Position numbers and translations under genes: made by a program. Source: Paenarthrobacter nitroguajacolicus (GTDB lineage Bacteria > Actinomycetota > Actinomycetes > Actinomycetales > Micrococcaceae). Taken from it: DNA of 56,220 nucleotides. The DNA lies in NCBI RefSeq assembly GCF_007786235.1, contig NZ_VNFK01000025.1, forward strand, positions 1 to 56,220. Reading direction: 5' to 3'. Shown in pieces: positions 9,307-17,917 of the stretch. The notes under the pieces were generated by a model, which searched no databases, was not told the origin of the DNA, and saw only the letters and a program-made list of their open reading frames with translations. How positions within the stretch are numbered: the stretch's first letter is position 1; each line of letters opens with the position of its first letter.

Positions 9307-9331
9307 AGTAGGTTGGAAAATCCAACTTACT
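9307..9331. promoter_or_regulatory. Palindromic operator, probably for the HxlR regulator
   Basis: Arms 9307-9317 and 9321-9331 around AAA, pairing at 10 of 11 positions (core GTTGGA-AAA-TCCAAC, flanked by AGTA/TACT). It lies between the divergent HxlR and SDR genes, where one dimer could control both promoters. HxlR-family sites are typically such dyads. Confidence 0.7.
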
Positions 9332-9396
9332 CCGTTACTCTGATGTTCTGAGGTCGCGACGACCGCGTCGCCTCCAATCTGAGTTCAGGAGAATCC

Positions 9397-10113
9397 ATGT
9401 CATTGCTAGCTGGCGCCGTCGTCCTCGTTACCGGCGCGAATGGAGGTTTGGGCCGCGAGCTCGTGGAACAGGCCCTCGCCCGGGGTGCCGCGAAGGTTTA
9501 TGCAACGGCCCGCCGACCGCAGGAGTGGAGCGACTCCCGAGTCGTCCCCCTCGCCCTCGATGTCACCAACCCTGACTCGATCCGGACCGCAGTTACTCAG
9601 GCCCAGGACGTCACCGTTCTGATCAACAACGCCGGCATCAGCGTCGAATCGGACACGTTCCTGACTCTCTCCGACGAGAAGTTCCGCGAAATCATGGAGA
9701 CAAACTTCTTCGGGCCGGTGGCCTTGATCAGGGCATTCGCACCGGTCCTCGCCGCCAGCGGGAGTTCAGCGGTTCTCAACATTCACTCGGTGCTCAGCTG
9801 GATCGCCCTCACCGGCGCCTACAGTGCGTCAAAGGCCGGGCTGTGGTCGGCGACTAACTCCTTCCGCCAGGAATTGGCGCCCCAAGGCACGCAGGTCACG
9901 GGTGTTCACGTCGGCTACATGGACACAGCCATGGCCAAGGGCGTCAATGCCCCGAAGACCTCGGCCGAGGAAGCCGCGCGGAAGTCCTTCGATGGGCTCG
10001 AACAGGGTGACTACGAGGTCATCGTGGACGAAATCAGCGCAGGTGTGAAGCTCGGCCTATCTGGGCCGATCTCGGATCTGTACCCCGCATTGGCAGCCAG
10101 CACCCCGGTATGA
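9397..10113 (+). CDS. Short-chain dehydrogenase/reductase
   Basis: A 238-residue classical SDR acting in the cytoplasm on an unknown alcohol, ketone or quinone. Visible features: NAD(P)-binding TGANGGLG (12-19), NNAG (77-80), Ser near 131 and YSASK (142-146), giving the Ser-Tyr-Lys catalytic set. An Arg-containing stretch after the first strand (ATARRPQ) suggests NADP preference. SD sequence AGGAGAATCC precedes the ATG. Divergent from the HxlR regulator and 43 bp upstream of the thioesterase gene, so probably its main target. Confidence 0.88.
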   Translation: MSLLAGAVVLVTGANGGLGRELVEQALARGAAKVYATARRPQEWSDSRVVPLALDVTNPDSIRTAVTQAQDVTVLINNAGISVESDTFLTLSDEKFREIMETNFFGPVALIRAFAPVLAASGSSAVLNIHSVLSWIALTGAYSASKAGLWSATNSFRQELAPQGTQVTGVHVGYMDTAMAKGVNAPKTSAEEAARKSFDGLEQGDYEVIVDEISAGVKLGLSGPISDLYPALAASTPV

Positions 10114-10156
10114 CCGCAGCAAAACTGGAAGTCATGAGAGCCCCAAGGAGAAACCT

Positions 10157-10675
10157 GTGACAACCGACCCCTCAACGCAACGCTCTGAAACATTCACGTG
10201 GATCGATCCGGCAATCGCGCTCGAAAAGCTGCCACGGCTGTCGGGTATGGACTACTTTTCCGGCCTCCGCGAAGGCAGCATTGCGCCGCCGCCGATCGCT
10301 TCGCTCATGAAATTCGATCTCGTCGACGCGAGGTTCGGACACGTCGAATTCCAGTGCTGGCCGGGCGAAGCGCATTACAACCCGCTCGGAATGGTGCACG
10401 GCGGCCTGGCATGCACGCTCCTGGACACGGTGCTCGGCTGCGCGGCACACACCACCTTGGATGCAGGGATCGGGTACACCTCTATCGATCTGGCGGTCAA
10501 GTACCTGCGACCCATCACGCTTCAAAAGGATGCGCTGCACGCGGAGGGGTCAGTTGTAAAAGCCGGCCCACGGGCAATCTTCACCGAAGGACGCCTCAGC
10601 ACCACCGACGGAAAACTCCTCGCCACTGCCACAAGCACGCTGCTGGTCTTCCCGCACCAACCGGGCGGGAAGTAG
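10157..10675 (+). CDS. PaaI-family hot-dog thioesterase
   Basis: A 172-residue single hot-dog-fold protein. The PaaI signature MVHGGLACTLLDTVLG lies near residue 77 and the conserved second half contains TSIDLAVKYLRP. The family hydrolyses aryl- or acyl-CoA thioesters. GTG start at 10157 with AAGGAG six bases upstream. It is the second gene after the SDR and likely co-transcribed under HxlR control. The natural substrate cannot be read from sequence. Confidence 0.88.
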   Translation: MTTDPSTQRSETFTWIDPAIALEKLPRLSGMDYFSGLREGSIAPPPIASLMKFDLVDARFGHVEFQCWPGEAHYNPLGMVHGGLACTLLDTVLGCAAHTTLDAGIGYTSIDLAVKYLRPITLQKDALHAEGSVVKAGPRAIFTEGRLSTTDGKLLATATSTLLVFPHQPGGK

Positions 10676-11014
10676 CTACAGCTGCTCCTCAGAGAGCCAG
10701 CACATGAAGGCCATGAGACGGGACCTTCAGGTCTACTGCGTAGCCGGCCCCTATCGAGCCTTGTCCCACCCGCTTTAACCTGACAAAGCAGCCCGGACGG
10801 TCTGCTCACGCCAAAAGAGAGCCGGATCCAGGCGGCATCTACGCAGTTCCTCGAAATCATGCCGCACTCAGCCCTCATATCCATGAAGAGGTGTAGGACA
10901 ACCGCGACCCTGAACCCGGTCTTCCACAACCAAACAGGCGACCCTCGACGCCAGGCACACCCCGCAGCCAGTGTCAGATGGACCTGACCAACCAGAATGT
11001 ACACACGTTAAAGC

Positions 11015-11038
11015 AAAAACCCCCTCTGACGAGGGGGT
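11015..11038 (-). terminator. Rho-independent terminator (minus strand) after the tRNA fragment
   Basis: On the minus strand: stem ACCCCCTC / GAGGGGGT (8 bp, arms at 11031-11038 and 11019-11026), 4-nt loop, then five T residues (11019-11015). It sits directly downstream of the tRNA-like 3' end, as for a real tRNA gene. Confidence 0.85.
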
Positions 11039-11044
11039 ATGCTG

Positions 11045-11064
11045 TGCCCGAGGTGGGACTCGAA
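11045..11064 (-). pseudogene. tRNA 3'-end fragment (T-arm plus acceptor), attachment-site-like
   Basis: Reading the minus strand, TTCGAGTCCCAC followed by CTCGGGCA has the exact layout of a tRNA T-loop (TTCGAGT), 3' T-stem (CCCAC), 3' acceptor strand (CTCGGGC) and discriminator A. The sequence 5' of it cannot form the other T-stem strand, and no GCCCGAG acceptor start is found upstream. So only the 3' end remains, still followed by its terminator. A GCCCGAG acceptor is compatible with an actinobacterial tRNA-Leu, but the identity is uncertain. Such fragments are typical att sites left by tRNA-targeting integrases. Confidence 0.6.
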
Positions 11065-11486
11065 TGTGATTCCAAGCCCTGTCATTGCTGGGAAGTCCCG
11101 GAAACATGCGGAATCCGGGGCAGTTCGAGGCCCGTACGGGCCAATCCGGGGCGCAAGGTGTGGACATTGTCCCTGGTCCTTTTTGCTCATGCCCACGGCT
11201 TCCCGGTCCAGGGGGACAGAGCAAACCGAGGACGGAAGTGGGCGAAAGGTTCACGGCCAGCCGGACATCTGCATAACCCCGCCAAGGCTGGCAGTGACGT
11301 TGCAACGACTGACGGCAACTAACTGAGATCCAACAGCCCCTTCGGGTGTCGGGACTTCGTTCGGCGCTCCTGCGTCACCTCGCAAAGATGCGCACAACCC
11401 CCACCCAGCGCCGCGGCACATAGGAGAACGACTCCCAATCCCAACAATCACTGACACTCGACAAGGGGCGAGGAGTCACGCTCATT

Positions 11487-11635
11487 AACGCGCTCACCTA
11501 AGAAACCCGGCAGACCTTCTCACCTTTGTCGGCCAAACGCTCGGCTTCTAGCCATACGAAAGCGTCGCCTGCATCACCTTCGACAACGTTTTCCCACCCG
11601 ACTTTTCATTGGAAGTCGCCTTACGTCTAGGCTGA
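11487..11635 (+). pseudogene. Decayed 5' fragment of a DUF4192 gene
   Basis: This stretch aligns by eye with the first ~110 bases of the intact DUF4192 gene at 13819, from AACGCGCTCACC onward through CCCGGCAGACCT and CTGCATCACCT. One base is deleted near the start, which shifts the frame, and a TAG stands where the intact gene has the Trp codon of GFWPQ. Similarity fades after about 11635. Weak similarity also extends upstream (an ACTTCG-TTCGG-GCTCCT block near 11355 versus near 13655), so a whole upstream segment was probably duplicated. Confidence 0.65.
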
Positions 11636-12080
11636 TCATGGCCACAGATCGGCCAGCCGGAGCACTCCCCGCCGTCTAGCTCCCGGAAATCGGAGCTGGG
11701 ATTGTTTCGCTTGGTCCATTACCCAGCGGGCGGGACCGGTCAGGAGCCCGATCGCATATTGAAACTGCCGCCGAATCGCGCAAGAAACGGGCATCCGTGT
11801 CCGACGGAAGGGATGTGAGCCTTCGCCTGTCGAACCTTCGCAGGGAGATATGTCGGGGCCCTAAACCCGGGGATTACCGGATGGCGTCGCCTCAGACAGA
11901 AGGCATGTCCTAGCGTCGATACGACGCCAACCGCTACGGCCAAGTCCACCCCCACCATTCTCTCGACAGATTTTTACAGCTGCATGACATGACTTGACAG
12001 CATTTACGCGTCGCTGTTTGGATGACTCATCGGCAGGCAATTCTGTTTGAATCGACATCTGAGTCTTTTGGGGGAAGTAA

Positions 12081-12821
12081 ATGCGTAAGAAAATGAAATT
12101 GGCCAGCAAAATCCTGACCGCAACGCTCGGGTGTACTTTGGCGCTGAGCACACTTGCAATGGCTGCGCCATCGCACGCAGCCGCGCCGACCGTAGGCGAA
12201 CAGAAGAGCGCGAAGCTAAGTGACACGAACGTTCAAGAGATCAAAGACCTGCTCAGCAGGTTCCAAGTCCCGGCCGGTCAGCAGAAGGAACTGATCAAGA
12301 AAGTTAGGCACGGCACTCCCTGGGACGTTTACGACTCAAACAAGGTTCCTGTCGCCGTGGAGCATGACCAAGTCATTGGTGATATGAACTACACCATCAA
12401 ACGGTACGCGGACGGATCCGTTGCAGCCCAAGGGGTCGAACGTCCAGTCACAGTTGACCCTAGCGCGCCCAATCCTATGTCGATTTTCAACTGTTCAGTT
12501 ACTACGGGCTCTGGCTACGCCGCTTACCGAAATTGCCAAGTCGACGGTGTGTGGGGCACTGTACTTTTAGGTGCCTACGGCATGGACTTCACGATCATCA
12601 ACGGGGCTCTTGATACGATCAGCGATAGAGGGGCAGGGTTTCAGAAGTGCATTTTCCCCACAGGCTGCAGCACACCAACCAGGGTCTTCTACCAAGCCCA
12701 GGAAGGCCCAGGTGCCGCACATTCACGTTGGCAATCCGACGTTACCCACGGTTTCACAACGTGGAATGTGTGGGTCCAGTTGAACGTCGCCAACAACACC
12801 TATTGGCAAACCAACTCGTAA
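12081..12821 (+). CDS. Secreted protein of unknown function
   Basis: A 246-residue protein I do not recognise. It starts with a clear Sec signal peptide: positive MRKKMKLASK, hydrophobic core to about residue 27, and cleavage likely after SHA-A near 34-36. The mature part begins with a charged, helical stretch (about 40-75), then a central region with YTIKRYADGS and four cysteines in two pairs (FNC, RNC and KC, GC), which may form disulfides outside the cell. The C-terminal half is rich in aromatic and small residues with W-N-V-W-V-QLNV near the end. A GGGGGAAG site precedes the ATG. Base use is less GC-rich than its neighbours, suggesting acquired DNA. The next gene, 10 bp away, encodes a two-helix membrane protein. 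Confidence 0.7.
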   Translation: MRKKMKLASKILTATLGCTLALSTLAMAAPSHAAAPTVGEQKSAKLSDTNVQEIKDLLSRFQVPAGQQKELIKKVRHGTPWDVYDSNKVPVAVEHDQVIGDMNYTIKRYADGSVAAQGVERPVTVDPSAPNPMSIFNCSVTTGSGYAAYRNCQVDGVWGTVLLGAYGMDFTIINGALDTISDRGAGFQKCIFPTGCSTPTRVFYQAQEGPGAAHSRWQSDVTHGFTTWNVWVQLNVANNTYWQTNS

Positions 12822-12831
12822 CGAGGAATCC

Positions 12832-13068
12832 ATGGACTCCAACTCTGAACCGCAGCTTCCCGCCGCCTTTGAAATAATCCCCTGGGGCGTGTGTCTCCTA
12901 TACATCGCATTACTCATCGCAGCCCTTGTAACCATCCATCGTGGTGGCCTGCTGTCGGCTACTGAGCGTTTGGTTTGGACCTTGATTGTCATATTCCTTC
13001 CGATCTTTGGTGCGATTCTCTGGTTCGTTTTCTTCAGGTCAAAGAGAAGGAGTCGCGTGAGCAGCTAG
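12832..13068 (+). CDS. Small membrane protein, PLDc_N-like
   Basis: A 78-residue protein with two transmembrane helices (about 15-37 and 46-68) and a basic tail (RSKRRSR). The IFLPIFGAILWFVFFRSKRR segment matches the pattern of the PLDc_N (phospholipase D nuclease N-terminal) domain found alone in many small actinobacterial membrane proteins. The SD CGAGGAATCC precedes the ATG. It lies 10 bp after the secreted-protein gene and before a strong terminator, so the two form a closed bicistron. A partner, immunity-like or anchoring role is possible; no function is established from sequence. Confidence 0.7.
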   Translation: MDSNSEPQLPAAFEIIPWGVCLLYIALLIAALVTIHRGGLLSATERLVWTLIVIFLPIFGAILWFVFFRSKRRSRVSS

Positions 13069-13096
13069 GTACTTGAGAGCTCGCAATCAACACCAC

Positions 13097-13138
13097 ACGC
13101 GGAGTGCCTGCGCATGCGCAGGCACTCCGCGTCTTTTG
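13097..13138 (+). terminator. Strong rho-independent terminator
   Basis: A 36-nt perfect palindrome (13097-13132, arms of 18 bases) followed by CTTTTG. It closes the secreted protein/PLDc_N-like pair. Confidence 0.85.
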
Positions 13139-13818
13139 TGGCTCTAGCAACCTAGTCAGAGCGTCAGCAGGCGGTGAAATGACGGGCTCCTCGGTTTGCT
13201 GCTGAAGCTCCGGTTACGGTCACGGCCGACTCCATAGGATCATCCAAGGATCGCCGCCGGACGCCGACCAACCTATGGGCGGGCCGCTCATCACAGCGAG
13301 CCTCTGGGTTCTCAAAAGTACACCGCGCCGCTCGATTTCCGGCGTTATTGCGCCGTGCGGCAACCGATCCGGACCATTCGGCGCAAACGCCAGTCGCACA
13401 ACGAACTCCTTGACTAGCCAGCGCCGATAACGGCGCATATGTCGGACCGGAATGCGTCCCCGGCCGCTTTCGGCACAGCGACCCCGCCAAGCGAAGGCAC
13501 ATGCCGAGGACTCGAGCAGCGCACGTCATGACGCTGTGTCTCCGCCTGCTCATGAACAGCCAGAAGCAACAACGCTGTTAGTCATTCTGATACCGATCAT
13601 CGCTGGACGGTCCCGCGCAACCGGGGCGCCAATGGCGCCGGCCCCGATCCGGAAACTTCGCTCGGTGCTCCTATCCTCCGAACTACCGACAAAGTCCCGA
13701 ACCCCAGAGTTGCACTCCAGCCCCCTAGCCCAGCGCACAGGTCCCCCATCAGAACGGCCCACAAGACCAAAGACCACCGCAGCAGCAACAAAACAAACAA
13801 GGGCAAAGGAAAAGGACC
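13139..13818. other. Intergenic region without a supported gene
   Basis: About 680 bp. Overlapping open frames on both strands have unusual composition, no ribosome site and no family resemblance, and one runs into the DUF4192 gene out of frame. Only the AAAGGAAAAGG ribosome site at its right end (13806-13815) is convincing. Confidence 0.5.
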
Positions 13819-14850
13819 ATGAATGCGCTCACCATCAAAGACCCGGCAGACCTGCTCAGCTTCATCGGGCATACCCTGGGGTTCTGGCCTCAAGAGAGTC
13901 TGGTCTGCATCACCCTGGACAAAGGCAAGGTCGGCGCCACCCTCCGCATCGACCTCCCCCGCCAAGCGGGCACAGAACTCCCCTACGCCAGAACTGTCAG
14001 CAGCTACCTCACCACTGATACCAGCGCGACGAGCATCGTCTTCGCCCTCTACACCTCAACCCACTGCGAACCAGGGCAACCCAAACCACACGCGGCCACT
14101 ATCGCAGCGCTCACCGGCGTCCTTGCCGAGAACGGCATCACCATCCGCGACGGGATCTTCGTCAGCGACGAAACCTATTCCCCCTACGACAGTGAACCCG
14201 GTCAAGACATCAGCCTGCCCCTCAGTAGCACCGAGTACAGCCGCGTCAACGCCGAATTCATCTACCGCGGCAGCACCATAGAACCCACAAACCGAATCGT
14301 CCTCCCTGCGCCTTCCCAGGAAGCAGCACAAGCAATCGCAGTTGAGGATCACATGGCCATCATCAGGGCGCTGCCTCCTGGTGTAGCGGCAGAACAAGCC
14401 AGCCAACTGTGGTCGACCATGCTGGAGTCAAGTGACTTCCCCACCGACGAGGACTGCGCCGCGCTCATCGCAAACTTCCAGTTCCCTCACATCCGCGACC
14501 GGCTCATGGCCGACATCCCCGGCATCGACGAACTACCCCAACACATCCTCTTCGCACAAACCGAGACAGCACCCAGGTGGTCACGTGTCGAATGGGCACA
14601 ACAGCTCCTCATTCACGCCTATACGCGGACCAGCCCGCAACACGCAGCACCCATCCTCACCACCATCGGCTACATCAACTGGTGGGAAGGCCGAGGACCC
14701 AAAGCACACCAATACATGCAACTCGCACTCGATACCGACCCCGGTTACCGCTTCGCCAGACTCACCGACCAAATGCTCGGAGCCGGCATCATCGCAGGCT
14801 GGAACACCAACAAGACCACCGCCTACAAAACCAACCTCGACTCGCCCTAA
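13819..14850 (+). CDS. DUF4192 domain-containing protein
   Basis: A 343-residue protein that fits the DUF4192 family, common and often multi-copy in Arthrobacter and relatives; its function is not established. The N-terminal signature is LTIKDPADLLSFIGHTLGFW followed by PQESLVCITL. The C-terminal half is rich in helices, with WEGRGPKAHQYMQLALDTDP resembling a TPR-like helix pair. No signal peptide or membrane segment, so probably cytoplasmic. ATG at 13819 follows an AAAGGA site. A decayed copy of its 5' end lies 2.3 kb upstream (11487). Confidence 0.85.
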   Translation: MNALTIKDPADLLSFIGHTLGFWPQESLVCITLDKGKVGATLRIDLPRQAGTELPYARTVSSYLTTDTSATSIVFALYTSTHCEPGQPKPHAATIAALTGVLAENGITIRDGIFVSDETYSPYDSEPGQDISLPLSSTEYSRVNAEFIYRGSTIEPTNRIVLPAPSQEAAQAIAVEDHMAIIRALPPGVAAEQASQLWSTMLESSDFPTDEDCAALIANFQFPHIRDRLMADIPGIDELPQHILFAQTETAPRWSRVEWAQQLLIHAYTRTSPQHAAPILTTIGYINWWEGRGPKAHQYMQLALDTDPGYRFARLTDQMLGAGIIAGWNTNKTTAYKTNLDSP

Positions 14851-15046
14851 GGCACCTTATTGAGTTTGCGAACAGGGGCCGTGGCCGTCCTGCCAGACTT
14901 TCGAGGTGAATCAACAGGCCGCGGCTGACTAAGCAGAGACCCCGCCTATAACCTGCTTTTCGATAGCCTCCCCGACACGGCGCTTCAGCTCTGGCTTCAC
15001 GTAGTTGGTACGTGACGTAGTGGCAAGCTGTCCGCAAGGACAGTGA

Positions 15047-16414
15047 TCAGCCACGGTTCATGCCTCGCCCTTCGTTCAGGGCATTCATTGCGGAAATGTG
15101 CTGCACTAGGTAGTTGAGTCCTACATCCATCTTGGTCTGCCAACTCAAGGTGGCGGCCCGGAGTTCTCCGGCATCGATCGTCTCAAAGATCTCCGTGTTT
15201 TGGTCAAGAATAATCTTTGGCGAAAATGCATAGCGTGCGCCCATGACCGCAAAATGCATGAACGCCTGCTTGGTGAGTGTCTCTAGAAATGCCGGTATTC
15301 GGTTTAGGCCAGATCCCTCAAACAATGCGATTTGGAAATCCATATCCAAGTAGTGGGCTCGGGCGACATCGTTGCGGCGAGCACAATCCCCCAGTTCATC
15401 AAGGTGGTGCTTGACACGGGATCGGCCTTCAGGGCTCCATCGGCTTGCCGCCCGGACCACGATCGCTCCCAAAGCGCGCCGAGCCATGTAGGTCTCCGAG
15501 ACATCATCCAGGGAGGGAATTCGCACTACCACGGAATCTGATCTAGCTGCTGTTACCAAGCCATCCTCAGTGAGAGCGCGAACGGCCGCGCGAATGTCCC
15601 GCACTGGCGCACCAAGCAGGCGATTCAGCGTCCCAAGGGAAATTTCACTGTCGCCGGAAAAGGTACCGTCGACCAACCCCTGGCGAATTGCTGAAAGAAT
15701 ATCTTCGGCCAGTGCATTTCCGGCCCCCAGGAAGTGATCTCCGCTTGTACCCAGGACGCCAGACTCTTTACGGTCAACAGTCCATGAAAAGGGATCCCGC
15801 CCGCTTTGGTACCAGCGACGTATGCGCCATTCCAGGTCCGCCAATGACTCACCTGTTGGCACTTCCGGCAAGAGGTCCAATGCAGCCACAAGCTTCTGCC
15901 ATTGCCAGGCATCGGCGAAGTGAGCTGACCGCCGGACGCCGGCAGGCACGGAATAGTTGCCACTGGTCAGAACCATGGATTCTTCAGCGAGGACGATTCC
16001 GCCGGCATCCAGCGATGACCACAGGTTCGGTCGGTCGTCTGTGTAGCTCGGTTCCTGCCCGACACCTCGAAGAAGGTCGGCAGCCAGCACCGTCCGCAGC
16101 CGTCTTTTGCTGCTCGTGGACAGACTAGCAGGATAGCGGACACGCGACGCAAGGGAGGGATTGAGGACAAGACAGGACCCTGTCGGTCCAACGGCGAATC
16201 CGACCAAAACCATCTGCCGCTCGGTAAGCAAGGCCCTTATCGGCTCGATTTCCTGATCCGGCTCGACGAACTCCTTCCAGGTCCGCGCCACGAACGACTG
16301 GCTCAGGCCGACAGCATCCGCAACCTGGCGGCTGGAACCCTTGTTTGCCTGCATCCAGAGAGGCGCCGTCAGAACGGCGCGCTTGAGCTCTGCCCGATCA
16401 TCTCCATTCCTCAT
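15047..16414 (-). CDS. GntR/FCD-type transcriptional regulator with an extra N-terminal HTH region
   Basis: A 455-residue regulator, about twice the usual FadR/FCD length. The C-terminal half looks like a GntR protein: winged helix about 230-300 (ISLGTLNRLLGAPVRDIRAA, LTEDGLV) and an FCD-like helical ligand domain about 305-440 (ARRALGAIVVRAAS, HYLDMDFQIALFEGSG). In front lie a helix-turn-helix-like stretch (about 27-49, SRQVADAVGLSQSFVARTW) and a ~170-residue middle part I do not recognise. It is divergent from flavin amine oxidase 1 (154 bp) and so is a candidate controller of it. The start at 16414 is the first ATG of the open frame. A GGACAG/CTGTCC hairpin lies just past the stop (15028-15043). 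Confidence 0.75.
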   Translation of the reverse strand: MRNGDDRAELKRAVLTAPLWMQANKGSSRQVADAVGLSQSFVARTWKEFVEPDQEIEPIRALLTERQMVLVGFAVGPTGSCLVLNPSLASRVRYPASLSTSSKRRLRTVLAADLLRGVGQEPSYTDDRPNLWSSLDAGGIVLAEESMVLTSGNYSVPAGVRRSAHFADAWQWQKLVAALDLLPEVPTGESLADLEWRIRRWYQSGRDPFSWTVDRKESGVLGTSGDHFLGAGNALAEDILSAIRQGLVDGTFSGDSEISLGTLNRLLGAPVRDIRAAVRALTEDGLVTAARSDSVVVRIPSLDDVSETYMARRALGAIVVRAASRWSPEGRSRVKHHLDELGDCARRNDVARAHYLDMDFQIALFEGSGLNRIPAFLETLTKQAFMHFAVMGARYAFSPKIILDQNTEIFETIDAGELRAATLSWQTKMDVGLNYLVQHISAMNALNEGRGMNRG

Positions 16415-16567
16415 GCGGCCAGTCTAAGGAAGCTTGACTCAAAGACTCATTTCCGTTCCGTTTTGCTCCTCAGGTATTCCCATCTTTCCTGGTGCTGCCA
16501 ATTATTGAGACCAGCCACCAGGCGCTTCGAGAAACCGGACCGTTCACGCGATTACCAGGGAGAGCAA

Positions 16568-17902
16568 ATGTACGATGTCGCCATCATTGGCGGAGGTCCG
16601 GCCGGTCTGGCCGCGGCCTACAACCTTGAGCACGCAGGCCAAAAAGTGGTCTTGTTGGAAGAAACCGGCCGACTTGGCGGTCGTGCGAAAACCGTGGACG
16701 TCCACGGGGAACCGGTCAACATGGGGGCCATGTTCGTGTACGCCGGCACCGCGTCGCACGAGCTGGCAGTTGAACTCGACGTTGCCCTGGAGCCCTTCGA
16801 ACCAACAACTTTCGGCATCCACGTCAACGGGGAAACCGTGGTCTCCCCGGACAACGACGACCTTGTGGAACGGCTCCCCCTCACAGAACACTCACGAAAC
16901 GGACTCCGGGCATTCATCCGGCGTGCAACATCGGAATATTACGCAAACACGGTGGATGGGCAGCTTCGCCCGGCCACGCCGGGGTTTGGCGAAGAATCCG
17001 CCCAATCACGAATGAGCGACTTGCCCCAAGACGTCCAGGAAATACTCACTGCAGCCATTCGCGGAGGCTCCGTCGCTCACCCCGCCGAACTCAGCGCAAC
17101 CTACGCCCTGAGGTACTTCGCAAGTTATCTGGTGAAGGAAAAAAGGAACCGCGTGGTCTCACTCAAGGGCATGGAGGCGATCCCCGCAGCCTTGGCCAAG
17201 GCCCTGCAGTCCACCGAAGTCCGGTTGCATCACCGCGTGGAGAGCCTTCACCAAAACGGTAAGGGACATTGGAACCTACAAATCGCTACCGAATCAGACG
17301 GCGGCGCAGGACGGAAGGTGACCGCGAGGCACGTCATCATGGCGGTCCCTGCCCCCAGGATTTCCAGCATGGTGCAGTTGCCGGAATGGAAGAGCGCGGC
17401 ACTGGACGCCGTGCAGACTCCCGGCTCTACCGAGCTCGGTGTTGTTGTGGACATCAGCGCACCGGAGCTGGCGGCTGTGGACGACTGGTCCTTCATTGCC
17501 ACCGCAGGGCGCGCGTTCGATGTGATGATCAATCCGAGGCCGGGACGCAAGGACGGTACCGCCCAATTTGTCTGCTACGGCAATACAGCCGGATACATCG
17601 AGGAAGCCAACGATCCCACCTCGGGCGTGCTGGAGCATTGGGTCGAAGAGTTCCTTACGGTGGCACCGCAGTTACGGGGCCGCATCCTCGGGGCCAGCAT
17701 CCAGTCGTGGCAACACTGCTTCTCGCTCCTAACGCCTACACGCGCCACAGCCCTCCCCCAACTTCAGGCGCCGATCGATGGCACCCTTCACTTTGCCGGC
17801 GACTACTCCTCCGAGACTGCCGGTACCCATGGAGCGTACTCAGAAGCCAAACGCGTCAGCCAGGACATCCTGCACGCAGTTTCTACCGCGACGCACGGAT
17901 AA
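16568..17902 (+). CDS. Flavin-containing amine oxidase (FAD-dependent oxidoreductase) 1
   Basis: A 444-residue flavin amine oxidase-like enzyme expected to oxidise an amine to an imine/aldehyde with FAD. The N-terminal Rossmann motif is IIGGGPAGLAAAYNLEHAGQ followed by EETGRLGGRAKT (GG motif of the family). The C-terminal FAD-contact motif LHFAGDYSSETAGTHGAYSEA matches monoamine-oxidase relatives. I chose the ATG at 16568, preceded by GGGAGAG, because the upstream in-frame extension has no family sequence. It is divergent from the 455-aa regulator and just upstream of a polar amino-acid ABC operon with its own promoter. No signal peptide; cytoplasmic. The substrate is unknown (a polyamine, aromatic amine or cyclic imine are all possible). 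Confidence 0.85.
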   Translation: MYDVAIIGGGPAGLAAAYNLEHAGQKVVLLEETGRLGGRAKTVDVHGEPVNMGAMFVYAGTASHELAVELDVALEPFEPTTFGIHVNGETVVSPDNDDLVERLPLTEHSRNGLRAFIRRATSEYYANTVDGQLRPATPGFGEESAQSRMSDLPQDVQEILTAAIRGGSVAHPAELSATYALRYFASYLVKEKRNRVVSLKGMEAIPAALAKALQSTEVRLHHRVESLHQNGKGHWNLQIATESDGGAGRKVTARHVIMAVPAPRISSMVQLPEWKSAALDAVQTPGSTELGVVVDISAPELAAVDDWSFIATAGRAFDVMINPRPGRKDGTAQFVCYGNTAGYIEEANDPTSGVLEHWVEEFLTVAPQLRGRILGASIQSWQHCFSLLTPTRATALPQLQAPIDGTLHFAGDYSSETAGTHGAYSEAKRVSQDILHAVSTATHG

Positions 17903-17917
17903 GAAACCGATCAAGAA

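Larger units (their letters stand above)
10676..12080. other. Gene-poor region with tRNA and DUF4192 remnants
   Basis: About 1.4 kb with no credible intact gene; the open frames in it are short, unsupported by ribosome sites and unlike any family I recognise. It holds a minus-strand terminator (11015-11038), a tRNA 3'-end fragment (11045-11064) and a decayed DUF4192 N-terminal copy (11487 to about 11635). The mix suggests old integration or rearrangement. Confidence 0.6.

Noticed and set aside
13452..14018. 188-codon plus-strand open frame overlapping the DUF4192 start
   Set aside because: Wrong frame relative to DUF4192, Arg/Pro/Thr-rich composition, no SD and no family similarity.
17609..17626. 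Second copy of the tRNA-fragment core (TCCCACCTCGGGC) as a possible partner att site
   Set aside because: The 13-base match lies inside the amine oxidase 1 gene, encodes ordinary residues there and lacks the T-loop part; likely chance.
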